A stretch of DNA of 5,363 bases from Frankiaceae bacterium (GCA_030840885.1 JAVEDQ010000360.1:1-5363), one strand, 5' to 3'; shown: positions 1 to 5,363, counted from the stretch's first letter. Numbers and translations are program-made. The notes: generated from the letters alone by a model not told the origin.

Positions 1-842
1 CCGACGTCGCGACCGTCTACGACCCGATGCTCGCCAAGGTCATCGCCTGGGCGCCGGATCGGACGGCGGCCCTCGGCCGGCTGGACGCCGCGCTGCGCGG
101 GACGGCCGTGCTCGGCCTCGGCACCAACGTCGCCTTCCTCCGTGCGCTGGTCACCGACGACGACGTCCGTGCCGGTCGGCTCGACACCGGCCTCATCGAA
201 CGCAAGCTCGATTCGCTCACCAGCACCGACGTCCCCGACCTGGCCTCCGCCGCCGTCGCCCTCGGCCGGTTGGCCGAGCTGCGTGGCAGCGACTCCTGGG
301 ACCCCTGGGACCACCTCACCGGGTTCCGCCTCTCCGGCCGCGCTCCGGTGCGCTTCGACGTACTCGACGCCGCCGGGCAGCGCATGGTCCTGACCGTCAC
401 CGGCACCACCGACGACGCCGAGCTGCACCTCGGGGACCGCACGCAGCGCGCCTCCGCCGTCCATACCGCGGACGGCCTGCTCCTGACGCTCGACGGCACC
501 ACCCGGCACGTGTTCGTACGCGACGGCTGGGTCGGTGTCGACGGCTCCGCCTGGCACGTTCCCGACGCCCCGCCGCTCCGGACGAAGGCCGACGCCGGGG
601 CCGCCGACGGCGAGGTGCGCAGCCCCATGCCCGGCTCCGTCGTCGACCGCCCCGCCGAGGCCGGAGCCTTCGTGGAGGCCGGGCAGCCGCTGCTCGTCCT
701 CGAGGCGATGAAGATGGAACACGTCCTGCACGCTCCGCTCGCCGGGACGGTCGAGCTCCTGGTCCGCGTCGGTGACCAGGTCGCCGTCGACCAGGTGCTG
801 GCGCGCGTGACACCACCCGACCCAGCAGCAGATTCGCAGTAA
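1..842 (+). CDS. accA1: Acyl-CoA carboxylase alpha chain (biotin carboxylase/BCCP), C-terminal part, probable 3-methylcrotonyl-CoA carboxylase
   Basis: This is the 3' part of a gene cut by the left edge of the window. The frame is open from base 3, giving 279 codons before TAA at 840-842; the family is usually about 650 residues, so more than half is missing. The fragment opens inside the biotin carboxylase C-terminal domain (YDPMLAKVIAW, then LGLGTNVAFLRALV). A less conserved linker/BT-like region follows, and the fragment ends in a biotinyl (BCCP) domain. The biotin attachment motif EAMKMEH is intact, with the acceptor lysine codon at 711-713, preceded by the usual SPMPGSVV strand. Such chains carboxylate biotin with ATP and bicarbonate and pass CO2 to a carboxyltransferase beta chain, which is not in the window and presumably lies upstream. 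The neighbours (acyl-CoA dehydrogenase, MaoC, CitE) match the M. tuberculosis accA1 locus, so 3-methylcrotonyl-CoA in leucine breakdown is the likely substrate. Propionyl- or acetyl-CoA cannot be excluded from this fragment. The ATG at 27 is internal, not a start. Confidence 0.93.
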   Translation, partial: DVATVYDPMLAKVIAWAPDRTAALGRLDAALRGTAVLGLGTNVAFLRALVTDDDVRAGRLDTGLIERKLDSLTSTDVPDLASAAVALGRLAELRGSDSWDPWDHLTGFRLSGRAPVRFDVLDAAGQRMVLTVTGTTDDAELHLGDRTQRASAVHTADGLLLTLDGTTRHVFVRDGWVGVDGSAWHVPDAPPLRTKADAGAADGEVRSPMPGSVVDRPAEAGAFVEAGQPLLVLEAMKMEHVLHAPLAGTVELLVRVGDQVAVDQVLARVTPPDPAADSQ

Positions 843-844
843 GC

Positions 845-850
845 GAGGAG
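845..850 (+). promoter_or_regulatory. Ribosome binding site of the acyl-CoA dehydrogenase gene
   Basis: GAGGAG lies 6 nt before the ATG at 857, inside the 14-nt gap after the carboxylase stop. It is a strong Shine-Dalgarno match and fixes the dehydrogenase start. The gap is too short for a separate promoter, so co-transcription with the carboxylase gene is expected. Confidence 0.8.
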
Positions 851-856
851 AAGTAG

Positions 857-2008
857 ATGCTCGACACCCGCCTGACCCCCGAGCAGGACCAGCTTCGCAA
901 GACCGTCCAGGAGTTCGCCCGCGAGGTGGTCGCTCCCGTCGCCGCCCACCACGACGCGACCAAGACCTTCCCGTACGACGTCGTCCGCGGGATGGGCGAG
1001 ATGGGACTGTTCGGCCTGCCGTTCCCCGAGGAACACGGCGGCATGGGCGGCGACTACTTCACGCTCTGCCTGGCCCTCGAGGAACTCGCCCGCGTCGACC
1101 AGAGCGTCGCGATCACGCTGGAGGCCGGCGTCTCGCTCGGGGCGATGCCGGTGTTCCGCTTCGGCACCGAGGAGCAGAAGCAGCGCTGGCTCCCCCGGAT
1201 GTGCAGCGGTGAGGCCCTCGGTGCGTTCGGCCTCACCGAAGCCGGCGGCGGCAGCGACGCCGGTGCAACCCGCACCACCGCCCGCCTCGAGGACGGGCAC
1301 TGGGTGATCAATGGCAGCAAGGCGTTCATCACCAACTCCGGCACCGACATCACCGAGCTGGTGACCGTCACCGCGGTCACCGGAACGAACGAGTCCGGCC
1401 GGAAGGAGATCAGCTCCATCCTCGTGCCCGTCCCCACGACGGGCTTCACCGCCGAGCCGCCGTACAACAAGCTCGGGTGGAACGCCTCGGACACCCATCC
1501 GCTGTCGTTCGACGACGTGCGCGTGCCCGAGGAGAACCTGCTCGGCGAGCGCGGCCGTGGTTACGCGGGCTTCCTGCAGATCCTCGACGAGGGCCGCGTC
1601 GCCATCAGCGCGCTGGCGGTCGGGGTGGCGCAGGGGTGCGTCGACGAGAGCGTGAAGTACGCGAAGGAACGCGAGGCGTTCGGCCGGCAGATCGGGCAGA
1701 ACCAGGCCATCGCGTTCAAGATCGCTCGGATGGAGGCCCGGACCTACGCCGCCCGCACCGCCTACTACGACGCGGCCGCGAAGATGCTCGCCGGCCTGCC
1801 GTTCAAGAAGGAGGCATCGATCGCGAAGATGATCTCCAGCGAGGCCGCGATGGACAACGCCCGCGACGCGACGCAGATCCACGGCGGCTACGGCTTCATG
1901 AACGAGTACCCCGTCGCCCGGCACTACCGGGACAGCAAGGTCCTCGAGATCGGTGAGGGCACCACCGAGGTGCAGCTGATGCTCATCGCGCGGACGCTGG
2001 GGCTCTGA
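857..2008 (+). CDS. fadE19: Acyl-CoA dehydrogenase (FAD-dependent, short/branched-chain type)
   Basis: A complete 383-residue protein of normal family length. It oxidises an acyl-CoA to the 2,3-enoyl-CoA using FAD and passes electrons to electron-transfer flavoprotein; it is cytosolic, with no signal or membrane segment. The N-terminal helical domain spans about 1-120. The middle beta domain begins with the first family signature at 125-137 (GLTEAGGGSDAGA). The C-terminal helical domain starts near 230 and carries REAFGRQIG (272-280) and the second signature starting at Gln340 (QIHGGYGF). The catalytic base is best placed at Glu367 in GEGTTE (codon 1955-1957), the position used by short- and medium-chain enzymes. 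The helix position used by isovaleryl-CoA dehydrogenase is Gly246. Position in the operon, next to the carboxylase as in M. tuberculosis fadE19, suggests a branched-chain acyl-CoA from leucine, isoleucine or valine. The symbol is given by synteny; the exact substrate is inferred. Confidence 0.93.
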   Translation: MLDTRLTPEQDQLRKTVQEFAREVVAPVAAHHDATKTFPYDVVRGMGEMGLFGLPFPEEHGGMGGDYFTLCLALEELARVDQSVAITLEAGVSLGAMPVFRFGTEEQKQRWLPRMCSGEALGAFGLTEAGGGSDAGATRTTARLEDGHWVINGSKAFITNSGTDITELVTVTAVTGTNESGRKEISSILVPVPTTGFTAEPPYNKLGWNASDTHPLSFDDVRVPEENLLGERGRGYAGFLQILDEGRVAISALAVGVAQGCVDESVKYAKEREAFGRQIGQNQAIAFKIARMEARTYAARTAYYDAAAKMLAGLPFKKEASIAKMISSEAAMDNARDATQIHGGYGFMNEYPVARHYRDSKVLEIGEGTTEVQLMLIARTLGL

Positions 2009-2011
2009 GCC

Positions 2012-2524
2012 GTGGCCGCAGCAGGTGCGCGCGAGGACGGGCGGCGCGAGGTCGAGCAACGTGGTCTGTGGTTCGAGGACTTCGACGAGGCTGCGGTCTA
2101 CCTGCACCGGCCCGGCCGGACGGTCACCGACGCCGACAACGTGCTGTTCACGACCCTGACGATGAACACCCAGGCGCTGCACCTCGATGCCGCCTGGAGC
2201 GCCGGCACGGCGTTCGGGCAGCCGCTGGTCAACAGCATGTTCACGCTCTCGACGCTGGTCGGGCTGTCGGTCACGCAGCTGACGCAGGGCACGATCGTCG
2301 CGAATCTCGGGTTCAGCGAGGTGCGGTTCCCGAAGCCGGTGCTCGTCGGGGACACGCTCTACGCGGAGACGGTCGTGCGCGGTAAGCGCGCGAGTTCCAG
2401 CCGACCGGGCGAGGGCATCGTCGAACTCGAGCACACCGCCCGCAACCAGCGCGGCGAGGTCGTGGCGGTGGCGGTCCGCTCGACCTTGGTCTTGATGCGA
2501 CCGGTGCGGATGCAGCCCGCATGA
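2012..2524 (+). CDS. MaoC-like (R)-specific enoyl-CoA hydratase, itaconyl-CoA / methylglutaconyl-CoA hydratase candidate
   Basis: A 170-residue single-hotdog protein of the MaoC/hydratase-2 superfamily, likely a cytosolic dimer. The start is GTG at 2012; no other usual start occurs in this frame before Met51, which would delete half the active-site segment, so GTG is forced. A weak GGGG at 1999-2002 may act as ribosome binding site. The active-site segment is TDADNVLFTTLTMNTQALH (residues 39-57), followed by FGQPLVNSMFTL (68-79) and the second half FPKPVLVGDTLYAETVV. Compared with the hydratase-2 motif D-x-N-P-x-H, His57 is kept but the Asp is Asn52, the Asn is Gln54 and the Pro is Ala55. The gene sits 3 nt after the dehydrogenase and overlaps the CitE gene by 4 nt, the position of M. 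tuberculosis Rv2499c. The proposed role is hydration of 3-methylglutaconyl-CoA and/or itaconyl-CoA to the substrate of the CitE-like lyase. The family call is firm; the substrate is inferred from context. Confidence 0.85.
   Translation: MAAAGAREDGRREVEQRGLWFEDFDEAAVYLHRPGRTVTDADNVLFTTLTMNTQALHLDAAWSAGTAFGQPLVNSMFTLSTLVGLSVTQLTQGTIVANLGFSEVRFPKPVLVGDTLYAETVVRGKRASSSRPGEGIVELEHTARNQRGEVVAVAVRSTLVLMRPVRMQPA
2521..2524 (+). promoter_or_regulatory. ATGA stop-start overlap, translational coupling of hydratase and lyase
   Basis: TGA of the MaoC-like gene (2522-2524) shares bases with the ATG of the CitE-like gene (2521-2523). The region before it lacks a convincing purine-rich Shine-Dalgarno sequence, so initiation on the lyase gene probably depends on ribosomes ending the hydratase gene. 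Confidence 0.75.
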
Positions 2525-3345
2525 GCAGTTGGGTGCCCGCTGGTCCCGCGCTGCTGTTCTGCCCCGCCGACCGGCCGGAGCGGTTCGCCAAGGCCGCAGC
2601 CGCTGCCGACGTCGTGATCCTCGATCTCGAGGACGGCGTCGGACCCGCGACGAAGGACGACGCCCGTCGTGCGCTGGTCGAGTCGTCGCTGGACCCCGCC
2701 CGCACCGTCGTGCGCGTCAACCCGGCCGGGACCGACGACCACGCCCGCGACCTCGAGGCCCTCGCGCAGACCGGCTACGCGACGGTCATGCTGGCCAAGA
2801 CCGAGTCGGCGGCGCAGGTCGAGAGCCTCGCCGGGCGTCAGGTGATCGGGCTGTGCGAGACCCCGCTCGGCGTGACCAACGCGGTCGAGATCGCCGCCGC
2901 AGCCCCGACCGTCGCGCTGATGTGGGGCGCGGAGGACCTCGTCGCCGGGTTGGGCGGGCGATCCAGTCGCTTCCCGTCTGGCACGGGCTCGCGCGCGGGC
3001 ACCTACCGCGACGTCGCCCGCACCGCCCGCAGCCTCGTGCTACTCGCCGCCGGCGCGCACCGTCGGGTCGCGATCGATGCCGTGCACCTCGCCATCGGCG
3101 ACCTCGACGGGTTCCGCGACGAGGCCGAGGACGCCGCGGCCTGCGGGTTCAGTGCCACCGCGTGCATCCATCCGAACCAGGTCGAGATCGTCCGCGTGGC
3201 CTACCGGCCGACCGACGACCAGCTCGACTGGGCCCGCCGCGTGCTCGCCGCTGCCGAGGGCAACCGCGGCGTGTTCGCCTTCGAGGGCGGCATGGTCGAC
3301 GGTCCGGTCCTTCGTCACGCGGAGGCGTTGCTCGCGCGGGCCTGA
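2521..3345 (+). CDS. citE: CitE-like beta-hydroxyacyl-CoA lyase ((S)-citramalyl-CoA / (R)-HMG-CoA lyase type)
   Basis: A complete 274-residue TIM-barrel protein of the HpcH/HpaI aldolase/CitE family. Features run in order: LLFCPADRPERFAKAAAAAD (11-30), the DLEDGV motif (35-40), RVN with Arg65 for the CoA-thioester/carboxylate end, Lys93/Glu95, Glu113 in CETPLG, WGAEDL with Glu138 and Asp139, and CIHPNQV near 217-223. Glu113 and Asp139 are the expected Mg2+ ligands. Length, motif spacing and the near-identical N-terminal block match M. tuberculosis Rv2498c, which is known to cleave (S)-citramalyl-CoA and (R)-HMG-CoA (itaconate disposal, leucine breakdown). True citrate lyase needs CitD and CitF partners, and neither is here. 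The ATG overlaps the stop of the hydratase gene (ATGA at 2521-2524) with only a poor Shine-Dalgarno match, so translation is probably coupled and the two products made in similar amounts. It is the last gene of the operon in this window. The family call is firm; the reaction is inferred by orthology. Confidence 0.9.
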   Translation: MSSWVPAGPALLFCPADRPERFAKAAAAADVVILDLEDGVGPATKDDARRALVESSLDPARTVVRVNPAGTDDHARDLEALAQTGYATVMLAKTESAAQVESLAGRQVIGLCETPLGVTNAVEIAAAAPTVALMWGAEDLVAGLGGRSSRFPSGTGSRAGTYRDVARTARSLVLLAAGAHRRVAIDAVHLAIGDLDGFRDEAEDAAACGFSATACIHPNQVEIVRVAYRPTDDQLDWARRVLAAAEGNRGVFAFEGGMVDGPVLRHAEALLARA

Positions 3346-3373
3346 ACCGTCACACGACGAGCAACCCCTCCGC

Positions 3374-3388
3374 GGTCAGGCGGTGACC
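3374..3388. terminator. Weak hairpin at the convergent gene junction, possible terminator
   Basis: GGTCA (3374-3378) and TGACC (3384-3388) form a perfect 5-bp stem around a 5-base loop, over the stop codon of the minus-strand gene and 28 nt after the CitE stop. There is no T-tract on either strand. High-GC actinomycetes often lack T-tracts, so it may work as a two-way terminator, but a stem this short also arises by chance. The 3346-3375 gap contains nothing else recognisable. Confidence 0.2.
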
Positions 3389-5346
3389 ACGACCCGGATC
3401 GTCCCGCTGGCAGACGGCCCGTATCCCGCACCGCCGGTGAACCGCGCCTGGTACCGCACCGGAACGGTCGGGTAGCGCGTGACCCGTGCCAACCCTGTGG
3501 CGTCGGTGACGACGCTCGCTGCCGACATCCAGTTGGTGCCGTCGACGGTCTGCCATAGAGCGACCCGCACACCAGCGAGGCCGACGTTGGTGACGGCGTC
3601 GACGACGCGCATCCCGACCACCACCGGCTGGCCCCGTCGGATGGTGGTCCGGTCGACGGAAAGACGGGCGGCGCTCGACTTCGCGGTGACGACGTCGACC
3701 GGCGGCGTCGTCGCCGCGGACCACGGCGCAACCGCCGCGAGACGGACCTCGTAGCGCGTCGCCCGCGTCGGCCGGACGTCGAACGATGCGAGGCCGCTGC
3801 TGTCGGTCCGGGCCGTGGCGACCGGCGCCGCCGATCCGCCCCCGACCGAAGCGTAGAGCGTGGCGGTTCCGCCTGGGATCGACGGCCCCTGATAGCCCTG
3901 CACCCAGCGAGCAGCCACCCGCACCGGCGCGCCGGCCGTCACAGCGGTTCCGGAAACGCTGATGCGAGCCGTCGTCGGGTATGGGCCGCTCGTCAGCATG
4001 CGGACGCGCGTGCGGTACTGGGCGCGCCAGTGGTCGTAGCGCCCGGACATCCACAACACCTTCACATCACCAGGCGGGCCCCAGGGCACGACGGGTCGGA
4101 CGTTCTTCTCGGTCGCCCCCGGCGTCAGCCGGGTAGGGGCCTCGAAGGTCCGTCCCAGGTCGGGGGTGTGCCACCGCTCGACTTCGAAAACCGAGCCGAC
4201 CTGCCGGGAGGCGTACAGCACAGAAGGGTCGTTGTGGTCGAGGTCCATGCCGCCGGAGTAGTCGTCCTCGCCGCCGGTCGTCGCGATGGACCCGCCCGCT
4301 CGGGCGAACTCCCGGTCGTTCCACGCGGTGCCGTTCCAGGCCGCGTACCGGTACCGGTGGTCGGTGTCCGTCGGCGTGGTGTCCCGCGGGAAGGTCGCGT
4401 AGGCAACGACCGGCCGCGAATCGGCGTCGAGCGCAGTGCTGTGCACCCAGGCCTTCCCACCCGCACCAGCGCCGTCGTACACGGGTCGTAGCCGGGCGGA
4501 GTGCAGGGGCAGCGGGGTGACCGCGCCCCCGACCCGGGCCGGATCGACGGCCGCGAGCGGCGTGCCGTCGGCGCTGTGCAGGACCCCGCCGCGCAGGACG
4601 GCCACGTAGACCGAGTTGGTGGGGACGTCGCGCGGGTGACCGTCGTTGAAGGCGATCGAGATGGCGTCTCGACCGTTGGTGCCGTACTTGACGTACGGGC
4701 GCGCCGCAGCGCCCGACTTGTCCGGGTAGATCAGGTCGGTCGCCTTCGACCACGTCCGGAGGTCCGCGCTCCAGGTCACGGCCGGCCGGTTGTCGGCCGA
4801 GCGGAAGAAGAGATAGGTCCGGCCCTCGGCCGGCAGGTAAATCGGATTCGCGTAGGTGTAGCCGCTCGTGCCGACGGTGTTCGTCCCCACAGTCCGCTCC
4901 GGCCCGAATGCGCTCACGTCCTCCGGCCGCACGGACAGCCGGTAGAACATCTGCTGACCACCGTGAGCGGAGTAGAAGACCGCGACGATGCCGTTCGGCA
5001 GGACGACGATGCCGGGTGAGGCGTGGTCGTCGGCCTGGAAGGCCGGGTGCAGCGTGGTGTGGACCAGCTGCCCGGTGCCGTTGTCCACGCTGACAACGTC
5101 GATGTCACCGGTGGACGTGACGTAGCCGACGTAGGTCCGGTCGCGGGCACTCACGTGGTGCACGGCCCGCGGGTCCTGGAACCAGCACCAGGCGCCGTCG
5201 TCGACGAGGGAGGCGACGCCGGCGACGTCGGCCGCCGCTGCGGGACGCAGGGTCAGCCCCCCGGTGCCGGCCAACGCGACCAGAACGCCGAGGACAAGAG
5301 CGAGCCGTCGGCGCAGCGTTGTCGGCCGCCATGTCGTCGTTGTCAT
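3376..5346 (-). CDS. Secreted BNR_4-type beta-propeller protein with two C-terminal Ig-like domains, candidate polysaccharide lyase/glycoside hydrolase
   Basis: A complete 656-residue exported protein starting at ATG 5344-5346, with GGAG 5 nt upstream. Residues 1-39 are a signal peptide. Residues about 45-450 form a beta-propeller of the BNR_4 type. It opens with DDGAWCWFQDPRAVHH (49-64), then YVGYVTSTGDIDVVSVD (72-88) and DDHASPG (106-112) with His108, a second His at 128 in YSAHGG, YANPIY (165-170), and Arg182 in LFFRSADNRP. Two degenerate Asp-box-like turns are visible (TWSADLRTW 191-199 and HTPDLGRTF 393-401). Residues about 459-555 and 560-656 are two Ig-like domains. The His pair with nearby Tyr/Arg resembles the active sites of propeller-fold ulvan lyases (PL24/PL25) and the related GH145 fold, so a role on an extracellular uronate- or rhamnose-containing polysaccharide is plausible but unproven. 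It converges on the CitE gene and shows no shared pathway with it. Its promoter lies outside the window. Confidence 0.85.
   Translation of the reverse strand: MTTTTWRPTTLRRRLALVLGVLVALAGTGGLTLRPAAAADVAGVASLVDDGAWCWFQDPRAVHHVSARDRTYVGYVTSTGDIDVVSVDNGTGQLVHTTLHPAFQADDHASPGIVVLPNGIVAVFYSAHGGQQMFYRLSVRPEDVSAFGPERTVGTNTVGTSGYTYANPIYLPAEGRTYLFFRSADNRPAVTWSADLRTWSKATDLIYPDKSGAAARPYVKYGTNGRDAISIAFNDGHPRDVPTNSVYVAVLRGGVLHSADGTPLAAVDPARVGGAVTPLPLHSARLRPVYDGAGAGGKAWVHSTALDADSRPVVAYATFPRDTTPTDTDHRYRYAAWNGTAWNDREFARAGGSIATTGGEDDYSGGMDLDHNDPSVLYASRQVGSVFEVERWHTPDLGRTFEAPTRLTPGATEKNVRPVVPWGPPGDVKVLWMSGRYDHWRAQYRTRVRMLTSGPYPTTARISVSGTAVTAGAPVRVAARWVQGYQGPSIPGGTATLYASVGGGSAAPVATARTDSSGLASFDVRPTRATRYEVRLAAVAPWSAATTPPVDVVTAKSSAARLSVDRTTIRRGQPVVVGMRVVDAVTNVGLAGVRVALWQTVDGTNWMSAASVVTDATGLARVTRYPTVPVRYQARFTGGAGYGPSASGTIRVVVTA
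3379..3669 (-). other. Second C-terminal Ig-like domain (residues about 560-656)
   Basis: It begins ARLSVDRTTIRRGQ, a pattern common to Ig-like repeats of actinobacterial secreted proteins, and ends IRVVVTA at the stop codon. It contains VTDATGLARVTRY and VRYQARFTGG, matching the first module. The protein ends directly after the last strand, with no sortase LPxTG motif, membrane anchor or dockerin. Confidence 0.65.
3682..3972 (-). other. First C-terminal Ig-like domain (residues about 459-555)
   Basis: A beta-rich module beginning TARISVSG and ending VDVVTA. It shares with the following module an opening A-R-(I/L)-S-V, a central T-D-x-x-G-L-A and a late (T/V)-R-Y-(E/Q)-x-R. It carries an extra loop (WVQGYQGPSIPGG, 481-493) absent from the second copy. 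Such domains usually act as spacers or weak sugar/cell-wall binders on secreted actinomycete enzymes. Confidence 0.65.
5230..5346 (-). other. Signal peptide of the propeller protein (residues 1-39)
   Basis: The N-region has Arg7 and an Arg12-Arg13-Arg14 run, followed by a hydrophobic core LALVLGVLVALAG (15-27) and a small-residue end RPAAAAD. Cleavage is likely after Ala38 or Ala39. The arginines directly before the core faintly resemble a Tat motif, but the Phe/Leu-Lys part is missing, so Sec export is the better call. No lipobox cysteine is present, so a released rather than lipid-anchored protein is expected. Confidence 0.8.
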
Positions 5347-5351
5347 TGGCG

Positions 5352-5355
5352 CTCC
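5352..5355 (-). promoter_or_regulatory. Ribosome binding site of the propeller gene
   Basis: On the minus strand GGAG ends 5 nt before the ATG at 5346. It supports the ATG that yields a full signal peptide. Only 17 bases of upstream sequence are present, so no promoter can be assessed. Confidence 0.55.
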
Positions 5356-5363
5356 AGTCGATC

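Noticed and set aside
27..29. ATG as the start of a short complete protein.
   Set aside because: The frame is open upstream to the window edge and the residues before it (DVATVYDP) continue the biotin carboxylase domain, so the gene is cut by the window rather than short.
17..2434. An 805-codon open frame on the minus strand, opposite the carboxylase, dehydrogenase and hydratase genes.
   Set aside because: Long antisense open frames are common in GC-rich genomes because third-position G/C removes stop codons. Its translation is low-complexity, rich in Arg/Gly/Asp/Ala, resembles no family, and covers three clearly conserved genes.
2521..3345. Citrate lyase beta subunit of the fermentative CitDEF complex.
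   Set aside because: No CitD or CitF gene is nearby, and the operon context and sequence match the stand-alone mycobacterial CitE-like lyase.
2529..3386. A 285-codon plus-strand frame overlapping the CitE gene.
   Set aside because: It is a shifted reading of the lyase gene with extremely Arg-rich translation; the other frame has full CitE motifs.
3376..5346. Sialidase (neuraminidase) call for the propeller protein because of Asp-box-like turns.
   Set aside because: The Asp boxes are degenerate, the FRIP motif and arginine triad of sialidases were not found, and the WCWFQDPRA and DDHASPG blocks fit the BNR_4 group better.
5300..5346. Twin-arginine (Tat) signal.
   Set aside because: Three arginines precede the hydrophobic core, but the consensus Phe/Leu-Lys positions are missing.
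1..5363. tRNA or rRNA genes, CRISPR repeats, insertion sequence ends, phage or defence genes.
   Set aside because: None was recognised by eye; almost the whole window is filled by five conserved coding regions.

Overview
The base composition (very GC-rich, G/C strongly favoured at third codon positions), a GTG start, tightly packed genes and the gene order all point to a high-GC Gram-positive bacterium of the class Actinomycetes. The genus cannot be fixed from this window.

Left part (1-3345, + strand): the 3' half of one transcription unit. In order it holds the C-terminal part of a biotin-dependent acyl-CoA carboxylase alpha chain (cut by the window edge), an acyl-CoA dehydrogenase, a single-hotdog MaoC-like hydratase and a CitE-like lyase. 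The gaps are 14 nt, 3 nt and a 4-nt ATGA overlap. This is the order of accA1-fadE19-Rv2499c-citE (Rv2501c to Rv2498c) in Mycobacterium tuberculosis. There the CitE-like protein is known as a beta-hydroxyacyl-CoA lyase for leucine breakdown and itaconate disposal, not a subunit of citrate lyase. A coherent reading is: acyl-CoA to enoyl-CoA (dehydrogenase), 3-methylcrotonyl-CoA to 3-methylglutaconyl-CoA (carboxylase, with a beta subunit presumably upstream), hydration to a 3-hydroxyacyl-CoA, probably (R)-HMG-CoA (MaoC-like), then cleavage to acetyl-CoA plus acetoacetate (CitE-like). Itaconyl-CoA could share the last two steps.

Right part (3376-5346, - strand): one gene converging on the operon with only 30 nt between the stop codons. 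It encodes a 656-residue secreted protein with a signal peptide, a BNR_4-type beta-propeller and two tandem Ig-like domains at the C terminus. The propeller has a His pair and Tyr/Arg residues resembling the active sites of propeller-fold polysaccharide lyases (ulvan-lyase type PL24/PL25) and the related GH145 fold. It is therefore a candidate extracellular polysaccharide-active enzyme, with no obvious metabolic link to the operon.

No tRNA, rRNA, CRISPR array, insertion sequence or prophage gene was seen. The only non-coding stretches are the short gaps and the last 17 bases. The most useful second-look points are the unassigned propeller protein, the Asn in place of the usual hydratase Asp in the MaoC-like protein, and the position of the catalytic Glu in the dehydrogenase, which argues against a classical isovaleryl-CoA dehydrogenase.
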